Shown: positions 16,219-24,639 of the stretch, piece after piece
How the letters are laid out: each line of letters opens with the position of its first letter
Numbering within the stretch: the stretch's first letter is position 1
Notes under the pieces: generated by a model
What the model saw: only the letters and a program-made list of their open reading frames with translations
Told to the model about the DNA's origin: nothing
Databases searched by the model: none
NCBI GenBank assembly: GCA_002339325.1
Contig: DDKK01000052.1
Location: 1-58,718, forward strand
Direction of reading: 5' to 3'
Origin: Nitrospiraceae bacterium UBA2600
Lineage (GTDB): Bacteria > Nitrospirota > Thermodesulfovibrionia > Thermodesulfovibrionales > Thermodesulfovibrionaceae
Length of the DNA: 58,718 bases
Translations under genes and position numbers: made by a program

Positions 16219-16911
16219 AAATCGCTCTCTGAAAAGCTTTGCACCTTCTTTACTGCTTATTACAACATCACTGATACCTCTGAATTTGAAAAGAAGTTTG
16301 CTTTGGCTGATTGTCTGAATATGTTCAACTTTATCCACATTTACAAGATAGGATTTGTGAATCCTGAAAAAACCTCTATCTTTAAGCTTCTCCTCAAGTT
16401 TTGAGATAGAAAGGGGATAGTAAATCTGCTCTTCCCTTGTTCTAAGCAAGGAGTCCTTTAATTCTGCCTTAACATAGAAAATATCCTCTGCCAAGATTAT
16501 CTTGTAGTCACCGCTTAGAGTCTTCACCATCAATCTGAGAGAATTGATAGATTTTTTGTATTTTTCAACTCTTTCAAAAACCCTTTTTATCTCCTCTATT
16601 GTGTAGGGTTTTAAGAGATAATCAATGGCTCCTACCCGAAATGCCTGAAGGGCATACTCTTCATAGGCTGTTTGAAATACGATAAAAATATTTTCGTTGA
16701 TAGTGAGAATTCTGTATGCAAGCTCAAGGCCTGAACCCTCTGGCATTCTGATGTCAATAAATGCTATCTCAATGTCTTTCTCCTTTTCTACAATTTCAAG
16801 GGCTTCCTTTGAAGAAGAGGCGGAGAGAATAATGTTTTCGCCCACTTCTTTTAAGAGTCTCTTAAGCCTGTTCAATGATAGAATTTCGTCATCTACTATT
16901 AGTATTTTCAT
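16210..16911 (-). CDS. LytTR-family response regulator
   Basis: A 233-residue regulator. The receiver domain (1-120) has D8-D9, acceptor D53 (AFIDIRMPEG) and K101 (DYLLKPY). A LytTR DNA-binding domain follows (~135-233; FYVKAELKDSLLRT, LEEKLKDRGFFRIHKSYLVNVDKV). LytTR proteins bind direct repeats in promoters and typically control exported, cell-surface or transport genes. It overlaps the histidine kinase gene by four bases (ATGA), so the pair is one two-component system. It ends two bases from the end of acsB, convergently. Target genes cannot be read from the window. Confidence 0.93.
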   Translation of the reverse strand: MKILIVDDEILSLNRLKRLLKEVGENIILSASSSKEALEIVEKEKDIEIAFIDIRMPEGSGLELAYRILTINENIFIVFQTAYEEYALQAFRVGAIDYLLKPYTIEEIKRVFERVEKYKKSINSLRLMVKTLSGDYKIILAEDIFYVKAELKDSLLRTREEQIYYPLSISKLEEKLKDRGFFRIHKSYLVNVDKVEHIQTISQSKLLFKFRGISDVVISSKEGAKLFRERFKK

Positions 16912-17906
16912 TTCGGCAAGATTATTATAAACTCTGTTTTCTCGGCCTTTTTAAAGTCAACGCTGCCATTGCACAGAATGCTAATTCTTTTTGATAGATT
17001 TGTCAATCCCGTGCCAGCTCTAAAATTTTCAATAGCTTTACCGTCATTTTTAACGGAAATTAGAATTTTATCGGTCTTTTCTTTATAATCTATTTCAATA
17101 TTCAAAGGATTGCCGTTAAATCCGTGTTTGACAGCATTTTCAACAAGCAGTTGAATAGAAAATTTAGGAATTTGTGTTTTAAGTATTTCTTCGTCGCCAG
17201 CGATTTTTAGATTAATCATATTTCTGTATCTCAAATTTTCGAGTGCTATATAAGTCTTAACATTTTCAAGCTCTTCTGAAAGAGGTATAAGTTCTTCGAG
17301 ATTAAAGGCTTTTCTTAGAAACCTGCTTAACTTTACCATTGCCTCTTCTGCTCTCTTTGGGTCTATGTTTATGAGTTCTGTAATACTGTTTAGAACATTA
17401 AAGAGAAAGTGAGAGTTTAATTGAGTGTTGAGGGCTATCAGTCTGCTCTCATTCAGCAGAGTCTCAAGCTCTGTTTTTTTAGTCTTCATTCTAATGAAAA
17501 GATAGATTAGTAATCCAATAAGATAATTAAGAGCTCCAACAATTAAGGCAATTCTGTGGAGATTGTCCTTAAAAACTGAGGGCAGTTCAAGATTGAGAGA
17601 TTTGACTAAAAAGTAAGCCAAATAAAAGCCAAGAATTCCTGCAGTAAAAGCAAAAAGAGCAGACAGGAGCCACCAGATAAGAGGATTTTTTATCTTCGGT
17701 AAGATGTAATAGTTGTTTATGCTAATGAGAGTGAAAGACAATACGGCAAGACAAAATCCTATAATACTCCCAGTAAATAGAGCATCAAGAGATTCCTTGC
17801 CCAATGACAGATATATTAGAGATGTCAATAGAGACGCAAAGATGATTGCTAAAAATATTATAAAAATCCAGTCTTTGAAGGATACTCTAAGCTCAAACTT
17901 GTTCAC
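16908..17906 (-). CDS. LytS-like membrane histidine kinase
   Basis: About 332 residues. There are four predicted transmembrane helices (roughly 12-36, 43-70, 77-103, 118-141). The His_kinase-type phosphoacceptor segment LNTQLNSHFLFNVLNSI has H167 (counted from the upstream TTG), and a HATPase domain has NAVKHG and GTGLTNL motifs. I prefer the GTG at 17906 because AGGAAAG is then about five bases away; a TTG at 17909 is the alternative. It lacks the larger 5TM-5TMR and GAF parts of true LytS, so the signal may be sensed in the membrane. It partners the adjacent LytTR regulator. Its start lies inside the 3' end of the CrtI-like gene. Confidence 0.9.
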   Translation of the reverse strand: MNKFELRVSFKDWIFIIFLAIIFASLLTSLIYLSLGKESLDALFTGSIIGFCLAVLSFTLISINNYYILPKIKNPLIWWLLSALFAFTAGILGFYLAYFLVKSLNLELPSVFKDNLHRIALIVGALNYLIGLLIYLFIRMKTKKTELETLLNESRLIALNTQLNSHFLFNVLNSITELINIDPKRAEEAMVKLSRFLRKAFNLEELIPLSEELENVKTYIALENLRYRNMINLKIAGDEEILKTQIPKFSIQLLVENAVKHGFNGNPLNIEIDYKEKTDKILISVKNDGKAIENFRAGTGLTNLSKRISILCNGSVDFKKAEKTEFIIILPK

Positions 17907-19323
17907 CAATCTTTCCTATTAGATTTTTTATGCCCATTGTTATTCCAATCCATCCTTGATAGCAGAAAAAACTGTCACCCACTAAATATAAATTGTGAAA
18001 GGGAGTAAAGTTTGACGGTATTCTCCAGAAAGTATTTTTTAGTGTAATCGGTATTCCACCGACAGAGCGTCTTCCCAGATATCTGTAGAAAGTTTCTGGC
18101 GTTGACAGAAAAGACATTTTAATATTTTCTCTTTTTACAGGGAAAAACTCAAGGAGATTTTCAATTATGCCGAGGTGCGTATTTTGCTTTCGATTTTCGT
18201 AATCCTCCCTTTTTAATCCATGCCAATAGTTAATGCTTGTGTGGGTAGAGACCGTAAAAACGCATTCTCCTTTGTTTTTTTCTGCAGGAAAGAATGAGAA
18301 GAAAAGATAAGGAGAGGTCGTATAGGGTAGACATTTACGGAGAATTGTGAGGTGAAAGGTATTTTCGGGGTAAAAATTTTCTAATACGCCGTAGGCAACA
18401 ATAGCGGAGTTATCAGTTTGAAAAGACAAGTATTTTTCGAAATATGCTTTTATTTTACTGTCTTGCAGGATATTTAAACTCTCAAGAATTGGCATAGCTA
18501 TTATTAGATTGTCAAAGCGTTCCTCGCCAAAAGCTCCTTTAAGCTTGAACCCGTCTGCATTCTTACTTACCGATATTATTTCTGAATTTAAATGATAAGA
18601 GAAATTTTTGGCTATTTCTTTTACTATCTCACCCATTCCATTTTTAGCATAACCAACGCCTGTAAATGGATAGCCGAGGCTTAAAAAAAGAGTGACCATA
18701 TTTACATTTTCAATACTGCTCTGAGCCACGATTTTCACATGGCTATCCATAAATCTGAGATATTCTCTGTCAATTGAACTAAAATAATCCTTAAGACCCT
18801 CTATGGCTGGTTTCAAAAACAGACGATAATACTTGTATATAAGCCTTCTCATTCTGTAAAAACTCAGAAGGCCGTCTCTTAAGGTTGAAAAATTATGATA
18901 AAAGCCATATTTTAGTATCTCTTCTGTGACAGCTTTTACATCTCTCCAAAACTCTTTATTTCTCCTGTGTGGAAAGACTTTGTTAATCTCTTCAACAGTT
19001 CTTTCGATGCTTTGATATCTATTTACTCTTCCTTTTTCTGTATGAACAACAATGGAAGGGTCTTCTATCTCTATCAGATTTGTTAATTTAAACTCCTCAA
19101 GTATCTCTCTTACAGAATATCCTTCCAGTAAGCCTGCAATAGTTGTGGCAGCAGTATTGAAAGTGTAACCGTCTCTTGTGAAGCTTCCTGCACATCCTCC
19201 AAGAGTTTTGCTTTTTTCAAATAAAGTTATATTAAAGCCTTTTTTTGCAATCAACTCGGCTATGCATGTCCCTGCAATACCGCCTCCTATTACGGCAAAA
19301 TTGCCTTTATTCTTTCTGGGCAT
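17893..19323 (-). CDS. CrtI/CrtH-like FAD-dependent oxidoreductase (phytoene desaturase/carotene isomerase family)
   Basis: A 476-residue flavoprotein. FAD-binding motif AVIGGGIAGTCIAELIAKKG (residues ~10-29) is followed by LGGCAGSF. The C-terminal signature NLYLVGDSFFCYQGWIG binds the flavin as in CrtI, CrtH/CrtISO and RetSat-type enzymes. The typical reaction is desaturation or cis-trans isomerisation of polyene lipids. No phytoene synthase or other carotenoid gene is nearby, so the substrate may be another isoprenoid or lipid. It overlaps the upstream methyltransferase fusion by 17 bases and the downstream kinase by ~14 bases, so all four genes are one operon. Confidence 0.82.
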   Translation of the reverse strand: MPRKNKGNFAVIGGGIAGTCIAELIAKKGFNITLFEKSKTLGGCAGSFTRDGYTFNTAATTIAGLLEGYSVREILEEFKLTNLIEIEDPSIVVHTEKGRVNRYQSIERTVEEINKVFPHRRNKEFWRDVKAVTEEILKYGFYHNFSTLRDGLLSFYRMRRLIYKYYRLFLKPAIEGLKDYFSSIDREYLRFMDSHVKIVAQSSIENVNMVTLFLSLGYPFTGVGYAKNGMGEIVKEIAKNFSYHLNSEIISVSKNADGFKLKGAFGEERFDNLIIAMPILESLNILQDSKIKAYFEKYLSFQTDNSAIVAYGVLENFYPENTFHLTILRKCLPYTTSPYLFFSFFPAEKNKGECVFTVSTHTSINYWHGLKREDYENRKQNTHLGIIENLLEFFPVKRENIKMSFLSTPETFYRYLGRRSVGGIPITLKNTFWRIPSNFTPFHNLYLVGDSFFCYQGWIGITMGIKNLIGKIGEQV

Positions 19324-20521
19324 AGACTACGTATAGAGGATCAGAAAAAAGAGTGCAGCCAAAGTATTTATCATCATAGGGTCGTCTGAAGCCTCTCATG
19401 GAAAAGGTTTTGAAATTCTTGAATCCTCCACTTCTTAGAAGCAACTCTAAAACATATCCCATTCTTTCAAATTCGTGTAGGTCAATCCATAGCTTAATTA
19501 CTTTGGTGGGAAAATATCTGTTTGAAAAACTTACTGTAAAAATACCGTTTGATTTTAAAATTCTCTTTATCTCTCCTAAAAGTTCAAAGGGTTTGGTAAT
19601 ATACTCAATCGAGAGGTCGCAGACTACAGCATCAAATTCTTCCTCACCGAATGGCAGTTGAGGATTTTTATTTAAATCGGCGATTAAAAAACTATCAAGT
19701 ATTTTGTTTTGTTCCATCTCTTCTTTATTAAGTCCTAATCCAACTATCGTGTGCTTTTCATTTTTTGGAATGTGAGACTGAAAACTGCTCATGAGGTCAA
19801 GAATTTTACCCTCTTTGGGGAGAATTTTATCATAAACTTCCATAAGATTTTCATGACACTTAGAATCTATGTGGGTTGTAATTCTTGGTTCACTGTAAAA
19901 GTCTGTGTCATCTCCTTCGTCCTGTCTTGTAAAGCTTTCAGGATTTTCAAGTTCAAAATCAGTCTCTAAACCGTTATATCTTATCTGCATTCCAGGACCG
20001 TTCTCAAGAGAAATAGCACACCAGTCACGGCATTCTCCTCCTATATCGGCTGATTTCTTTGTAACCGAAAGAACCTCTACTTCCAGCTCAATATCGTATG
20101 CTCCTATAGGAACATTTGTGTCTATGAGGAGAGTTTTCTCTTGAATTCCAACAACTCTTGCAGGCTTAAAGTTTTCGGGAAATACTCCCTCGAGCCCAAT
20201 GAAAAATCCAAGAGGATAAAATCTTCCCAAACGAGGAGCAAGACTTGCTCTGTAGGGCTTCTGTGGTAAGAATTGAACTTTCTCAACTTCTATAATATTC
20301 TTTTCGGAAAAGGGGATTAATTCACCTTTTTTAAATGAGGTAGTAAATTTTTCTCCTTCTGTTTTCTCCCATAAGAGAGTTTTCATCTTAGGAGGGAAAA
20401 GGTCCATATCTCTCCATGGATTAATCCTACAGTAGTATGTCTCTTCGTGTTCTCCAATTTCAGAAGCCCATCTAAATTTAAAAAGAACCTCAGCCCTTGT
20501 TCTTTCGTTAATTTTCTCCAT
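19307..20521 (-). CDS. FKBP-like domain fused to class I SAM-dependent methyltransferase
   Basis: A 404-residue protein with a strong ribosome binding site (AAGGAGG). Residues ~45-153 look like an FKBP/SlyD-type beta barrel: FYPLGFFIGLEGVFP, then PARVVGIQEKTLLIDTN and YDIELEVEVLSV, close in wording to the SlyD C-terminal strands. Residues ~236-400 are a class I methyltransferase. Its SAM motif I is altered to ILDLMSSFQSHIP, as in a plastid/cyanobacterial-like subgroup. It has motif II EEEFDAVVCDLSIEYI and a post-motif LLGEIKRILKSNGIF. Isomerase activity is uncertain because the barrel is divergent. It is the first gene of the operon with the CrtI-like flavoprotein. Confidence 0.72.
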   Translation of the reverse strand: MEKINERTRAEVLFKFRWASEIGEHEETYYCRINPWRDMDLFPPKMKTLLWEKTEGEKFTTSFKKGELIPFSEKNIIEVEKVQFLPQKPYRASLAPRLGRFYPLGFFIGLEGVFPENFKPARVVGIQEKTLLIDTNVPIGAYDIELEVEVLSVTKKSADIGGECRDWCAISLENGPGMQIRYNGLETDFELENPESFTRQDEGDDTDFYSEPRITTHIDSKCHENLMEVYDKILPKEGKILDLMSSFQSHIPKNEKHTIVGLGLNKEEMEQNKILDSFLIADLNKNPQLPFGEEEFDAVVCDLSIEYITKPFELLGEIKRILKSNGIFTVSFSNRYFPTKVIKLWIDLHEFERMGYVLELLLRSGGFKNFKTFSMRGFRRPYDDKYFGCTLFSDPLYVVYAQKE

Positions 20522-20622
20522 GACAACCTCCTTAATCAGCTTTTAGCATAAATTTAGTATTTATTGGAGGAGTGGTCTTTTGGTAGAGCTTTTTTGTAAG
20601 TTAATTCTCGACTGTTTTTGAA

Positions 20623-21423
20623 TTAGAACTGTCTTATGGAAATTCTCTCAATTTTTCTGGCAAGACCATCGGAAGAATTAATCTCTATATGGACAGCAGA
20701 GAGAGTTGCAGAATTTGCAGGGACTTCAAATTTCTTAGGCATCTGAGTTAGAAACTTCTCGATTACTTCCGTTTCCCTAAAGCCAATAATAGAGTTTTCA
20801 GGGCCTGTCATGCCAACATCTGTTATGTAAGCGGTGCCTTTTGGAAGTATTCTCTCGTCGGCTGTTTGAACATGAGTATGCGTTCCAATAATTGCACTCA
20901 CCTTCCCATCTAAATAGAAGGCAAATGCGAGTTTTTCTGAGGTTGCCTCAGCGTGAAAGTCAATGATGATTAAATTGGTATCTTTTTTTAGTCTTTCTAT
21001 CTCTTCTTTGGTAGTTCTGAAAGGACAGTCAAGGACATTCATAAAAATTCTACCTAAAACATTTACCACAGCAACAATGTGATTATTTTTTGTTTTAACT
21101 GTTGTGCTTCCCGTTCCCGGAACACCTTCTGGATAGTTCAGAGGTCTTAGAATTTTTGGTTCTTTTGCAATAAACGGAAGAGTCTCTTTTTTATCCCACA
21201 CATGATTTCCAGTGGTTAATATGTCTATACCGTAGGAAAATAATTCTTCCGCTACTTTTTCTGTAATACCAAATCCACCAGCTGCATTTTCTCCATTGGC
21301 TATGACTAACTCGGCATTGTAGTGGTCTCTAAGTTTCGGTAAGACAGCTTTTACAACATTTCTTCCAGGTTTTCCAACTATATCACCGATGAAAAGAATA
21401 TTGACCGTATCACTACTTGGCAT
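20623..21423 (-). CDS. ymdB: YmdB-type metallophosphoesterase (TIGR00282 family)
   Basis: A 266-residue binuclear-metal phosphoesterase. The ligand motifs GDIVGKPGR (residues ~13-21), NGENAAGG, TGNHVWD and IDFHAEATSEK...GTHTHVQTAD are all present. In Bacillus the YmdB protein hydrolyses 2',3'-cAMP and affects biofilm and motility genes. The gene directly follows and overlaps rny by 11 bases, the common rny-ymdB arrangement, which suggests a link to RNA turnover. A start further in, at VNILFIG, lacks a proper codon, so the ATG at 21423 is kept. The ~100 bases between its end and the next operon are unremarkable. Confidence 0.9.
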   Translation of the reverse strand: MPSSDTVNILFIGDIVGKPGRNVVKAVLPKLRDHYNAELVIANGENAAGGFGITEKVAEELFSYGIDILTTGNHVWDKKETLPFIAKEPKILRPLNYPEGVPGTGSTTVKTKNNHIVAVVNVLGRIFMNVLDCPFRTTKEEIERLKKDTNLIIIDFHAEATSEKLAFAFYLDGKVSAIIGTHTHVQTADERILPKGTAYITDVGMTGPENSIIGFRETEVIEKFLTQMPKKFEVPANSATLSAVHIEINSSDGLARKIERISIRQF

Positions 21424-22993
21424 ATTCTATGAATCGTGACTCTCTTATGACTGTTACCTTTATCTGCCCCGGATAGCTTAACTCCTTTTCAATTCTCTTA
21501 CTTAGTTCTCTTGCAATGAGGGCGCATTCTTCATCTGAAACTAAGTCTGGCCTTACTATGAGTCTTACTTCTCTGCCTGCTTGAATGGCGTAGCAGTTTT
21601 GGACACCCTGAAAGGACATGGCAAGTTCTTCGAGCTTGGTAAGTCTTTTTATGTAGCTTTCTATTGTCTCTCGTCTTACACCCGGACGGGCAGCAGAAAG
21701 TGCGTCTGCTGCTGCTACAAGAGCAGACTCAATACAGCTGAATTCAACGTCTTCGTGATGGCTTAATATGGCATTAATGACCTCTTCGCCTTCGCCGTAT
21801 TTTCTTGCAAGCATTGCTCCAATCTCCTGATGAGAGCCTTCCATTTCATGGTCAACAGCTTTGCCTATGTCGTGAAGAAGGCCAGCTCTTTTGGCCAGTG
21901 TAACATTAACTCCTATCTCTCCTGCCATTAATCCACTCAGCCATGCCACCTCTTTTGAATGTTGAAGCACATTTTGTCCATAGGAAGTTCTGTATTTAAG
22001 TCTTCCCACAAATTTGATAATCTCGGGGTGAATGCCGCTTAGACCAAGCTCAAAGACAGCCTTTTCACCTTCTTCTTTTATAGATATATCCACGTCTCTG
22101 CGGGCTTTTTCAACGACTTCTTCAATTCTTGCAGGATGAATTCTTCCATCAGCTATAAGTCTCTCAAGAGCTATACGAGCAACTTCTCTTCTGATAGGGT
22201 CGAAAGATGAAAGAATAACAAGTTCAGGAGTGTCGTCTACAACAAGGTCAACTCCTGTCAATGCCTCAAAGGCTCTTATGTTTCTGCCTTCTCTTCCAAT
22301 TATTCTTCCTTTCATTTCATCGTTTGGTAGGCTTACGGCTGTAACTGTAGCATCTACAACATAATCACTGGCATATCTCTGAACGGCAAGACTTAATATT
22401 TCTTTGGCTTTTTTATCAGCTTCCTGACGGGCTTCATCCTCAATTTTTTTGATAAGTTTTGCTGCTTCAAACTTAGCCTCCTGTTCAACCTTTCTGAAAA
22501 GTTCCTGTCTTGCCTCTTCTTCTTTCATGCCAGCTATCTTCTCTAAAAGAAGCTGCTGTTCTTTTATTAGCTGTCTGTAGTGGTTTTCTTTTTCCTGAAG
22601 TTGTTTCTCTCTATTGATTAACTCTCTTTCTATTCTGCTTAGCTCCGATTCTTTTCTGTCTACCTGTTCTAATTTTCTGTCAAGAATTTCTTCTTTCTGT
22701 CGCAGTCTTTTTTCTTGATAGTTTATTTCCTTTGTTTTTTCTTTAAGCTCTCTTTCTGCCTCGGATTTAAGCTGATAAACAACTTCCTTCGCTGAGAGAT
22801 GTGCTTCTTTTCTTATAGTTTCCGCTTCTTTTTTAATTGCTTCTGCTTCTCGCTTTGCCTCTTCGATAACCTTCTGAACTTCATCGTGAATTTTTAGCTT
22901 TTCTTCCGCTAATTTGCTCTTCTTATAGAGATAGAGTCCGAATCCTGCTCCTGCGCCTGCAGCAATGGCAATGAGAATGTATATAAATTCCAT
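21413..22993 (-). CDS. rny: Ribonuclease Y
   Basis: About 526 residues from ATG 22993, which has GGAGGTG seven bases upstream; an upstream GTG-type extension of 12 residues has no such site. An N-terminal membrane helix (FIYILIAIAAGAGAGFGLYL) is followed by a long charged coiled coil (~30-200). A KH domain has the GREGRNIRAFE loop, and the HD domain has HDIGKAVDHE and SHHEDVE. It is a membrane-anchored endoribonuclease that starts mRNA decay. It lies immediately downstream of the 6S RNA gene on the same strand and is coupled to ymdB. Length and domain order are normal for the family. Confidence 0.96.
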   Translation of the reverse strand: MEFIYILIAIAAGAGAGFGLYLYKKSKLAEEKLKIHDEVQKVIEEAKREAEAIKKEAETIRKEAHLSAKEVVYQLKSEAERELKEKTKEINYQEKRLRQKEEILDRKLEQVDRKESELSRIERELINREKQLQEKENHYRQLIKEQQLLLEKIAGMKEEEARQELFRKVEQEAKFEAAKLIKKIEDEARQEADKKAKEILSLAVQRYASDYVVDATVTAVSLPNDEMKGRIIGREGRNIRAFEALTGVDLVVDDTPELVILSSFDPIRREVARIALERLIADGRIHPARIEEVVEKARRDVDISIKEEGEKAVFELGLSGIHPEIIKFVGRLKYRTSYGQNVLQHSKEVAWLSGLMAGEIGVNVTLAKRAGLLHDIGKAVDHEMEGSHQEIGAMLARKYGEGEEVINAILSHHEDVEFSCIESALVAAADALSAARPGVRRETIESYIKRLTKLEELAMSFQGVQNCYAIQAGREVRLIVRPDLVSDEECALIARELSKRIEKELSYPGQIKVTVIRESRFIEYAK

Positions 22994-23100
22994 AAGAACA
23001 CCTCCAGTAGTTATTTCTGGCTTCCTCAAGGGAATATGATGAAGTGGATAGACTGGAAATCTATGACAACAAAAACAGATTAAACCTTTTACATCTATCT

Positions 23101-23118
23101 AAAAGTGGATTTCTCCAC
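23101..23118 (-). terminator. Intrinsic terminator of the 6S RNA gene
   Basis: On the minus strand GTGGA-GAAA-TCCAC is followed by TTTT: a 5-bp stem with a GNRA-type loop. It ends the 6S transcript about 100 bases before the rny start. Confidence 0.6.
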
Positions 23119-23302
23119 CGTCATCATACCCCCGCCCTGCCGTGTGGTAAGGAAAGTTAGATCCCTCTTGGACAAGTGGGTGCCTTGTAGGTAGGTTAGG
23201 CTTCCTCCGAAGAGGCATGCACACCGCTACCTACGCTGGCTCCCTAACGGACCTAACTGCCGGATCCCCTTTTCCTCCATCACGCACAGGGCAGGAAGCC
23301 TT
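23101..23302 (-). ncRNA. ssrS: 6S RNA (RNA polymerase-binding regulatory RNA)
   Basis: The ~200-nt transcript has its own promoter and terminator and folds as a long rod. 5' GCCCTG pairs with 3' CAGGGC, then GGAAA pairs with TTTCC. An apical arm has GTAGGTAG pairing with CTACCTAC and a CCTC-TTCG-GAGG tip. The apical sequence GTGCATGCC...GGAAGCC matches the GCAUGC...GAAGCC element of E. coli 6S RNA, and GGCACCCACTTG...CCAAGAGG matches its 3' bubble side. 6S RNA mimics an open promoter and sequesters housekeeping RNA polymerase. It stands between rny and moeA. SRP RNA was considered and fits less well. Ends are approximate. Confidence 0.8.
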
Positions 23303-23308
23303 TATTAT

Positions 23309-23338
23309 TTTATACCAAAAAGGAATAAATATATGCAA
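23309..23338 (-). promoter_or_regulatory. Promoter of the 6S RNA gene
   Basis: Minus strand: TTGCAT (23333-23338), an 18-base spacer, then TATAAA (23309-23314), which predicts initiation near 23302. It is back to back with the moeA promoter. Confidence 0.6.
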
Positions 23339-23365
23339 CTTTGACAAGTTTTAAGATTTTCAGGG

Positions 23366-23396
23366 TTGGCAAAGAGATATTCCTTAGAGTTATAAT
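23366..23396 (+). promoter_or_regulatory. moeA promoter, probably leaderless
   Basis: TTGGCA (23366-23371), a 19-base spacer and a perfect TATAAT (23391-23396). The ATG at 23404 follows after seven bases, exactly where transcription should start. No ribosome binding site is present. Confidence 0.65.
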
Positions 23397-23403
23397 CAAA
23401 TTC

Positions 23404-24639
23404 ATGCTTGACAAAAAGTATCTATTGCCAGATGAGGCACTGAGAAAAGTTGTCGAAAAATTAAAATTTAGAAGCCTTCCCGCAGAAATAGTTCCTTTGG
23501 AGGCTTCGTACGATAGGGTTACGCATGAAGATATTATATCGCCAGAGGATTTACCGGGATTTATTCGTTCTACTGTAGATGGTTTTGCAGTAAAGGCGTC
23601 TGACACTTTCGGAGCAAGAGAAAGCTCTCCAGCATATCTGAATTTAAAAGGCGATATACCAATGGGAACTGTTCCTTCCTTTAGTCTTTCAAGGGGAGAA
23701 GTCGCTTCAATTGCAACGGGTGGTATGCTGCCAGAAGGAGCTGATGCTGTTGTAATGATTGAGCATGTGAACGTTATATCTGCCGAACTCATAGAAGTTT
23801 TAAAGGCTGTTTCTCCTTGGGAGAACGTTATCTTTAAAGATGAGGATATCAAGAAGGGTGAGATTGTAATAAGGGCAGGCTACAGATTGAAGCCGCAGGA
23901 TGTGGGTGCTCTTGCTGGCTTGGGAATTACAGAAGTGAGAGTATCTAAAAAACCCATGGTATCCATAATTCTTACGGGAGACGAAATTGTCCCCTATAAT
24001 GAGAAAATCCTGCCAGGACAGGTCAGAGATGTCAATTCCTTTACCCTTGCAGGTCTTGTGCAAAAGACAGGGGGAATACCTTTAAAGATGGGAATAATAA
24101 GAGACGTATATGAAGAAATAAAAGCTGCTGTGCAAAAAGCCTATGAAAAAAGCGACATTGTTTTAATAACCGGTGGGACAAGCGCAGGTTTTAAAGACAT
24201 GACTGCAAAAATAATTGAGGAACTCGGCTCTCCAGGAGTGCTATTTCATGGAGTTTCAATGAAGCCCGGTAAACCTATCATTGGTGGAGTTTGTGGAGAT
24301 AAACCCGTTTTTGGCTTGCCAGGCCATCCTGTTGCTGTCTACATATGTTTTGAGCTTTTCGTAAAGCCCGTTATTGAACATATGCTGGGCTTGGAGAGAA
24401 AAGAGGTTAAACGAACAATTAAGGCAAAAATGGCAAGAAATATTCATTCCCAGGCAGGAAGAGAAGACTTTATAAGGGTTGCTCTTGAACAAAAGGATGG
24501 GCAGCTATGGGCAGTGCCACTTCTAAGCAAGTCTGGTTTAATCATGAGTCTTGTAAGAGCAGATGGTATTCTTCATATTCCGCCCGAACTTCTTGGTTTT
24601 CAAGAGGGAGATGAGGTTTTAGTGCAAATTATTGATTAG
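23404..24639 (+). CDS. moeA: Molybdopterin molybdenumtransferase MoeA
   Basis: About 411 residues from ATG 23404. An in-frame extension up to 23341 runs through the promoter and is rejected. It inserts molybdate into adenylylated molybdopterin, the last step of molybdenum cofactor synthesis. Diagnostic motifs are RSTVDGFAVKA, ATGGMLPEGADAVVMIE, the catalytic-domain GQVRDVNSFTLAGLV, ITGGTSAG and FHGVSMKPGKP, and GLPGHPVAVY. Domain order and length (~400) are standard. It is a single-gene transcription unit starting from a leaderless-looking promoter. It overlaps tail to tail by 11 bases with the SDR gene on the other strand. Confidence 0.96.
   Translation: MLDKKYLLPDEALRKVVEKLKFRSLPAEIVPLEASYDRVTHEDIISPEDLPGFIRSTVDGFAVKASDTFGARESSPAYLNLKGDIPMGTVPSFSLSRGEVASIATGGMLPEGADAVVMIEHVNVISAELIEVLKAVSPWENVIFKDEDIKKGEIVIRAGYRLKPQDVGALAGLGITEVRVSKKPMVSIILTGDEIVPYNEKILPGQVRDVNSFTLAGLVQKTGGIPLKMGIIRDVYEEIKAAVQKAYEKSDIVLITGGTSAGFKDMTAKIIEELGSPGVLFHGVSMKPGKPIIGGVCGDKPVFGLPGHPVAVYICFELFVKPVIEHMLGLERKEVKRTIKAKMARNIHSQAGREDFIRVALEQKDGQLWAVPLLSKSGLIMSLVRADGILHIPPELLGFQEGDEVLVQIID

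Noticed and set aside
23101..23302. SRP RNA as an alternative for the ncRNA (AGGTCCGTTAGGGAGC resembles the SRP domain IV).
   Set aside because: The GGAAGGAAGCAG core is missing, while overall rod shape and apical GCATGC...GAAGCC fit 6S RNA better.
23341..23403. In-frame upstream extension of moeA.
   Set aside because: It runs through the TATAAT promoter, and the family N-terminus begins after ATG 23404.
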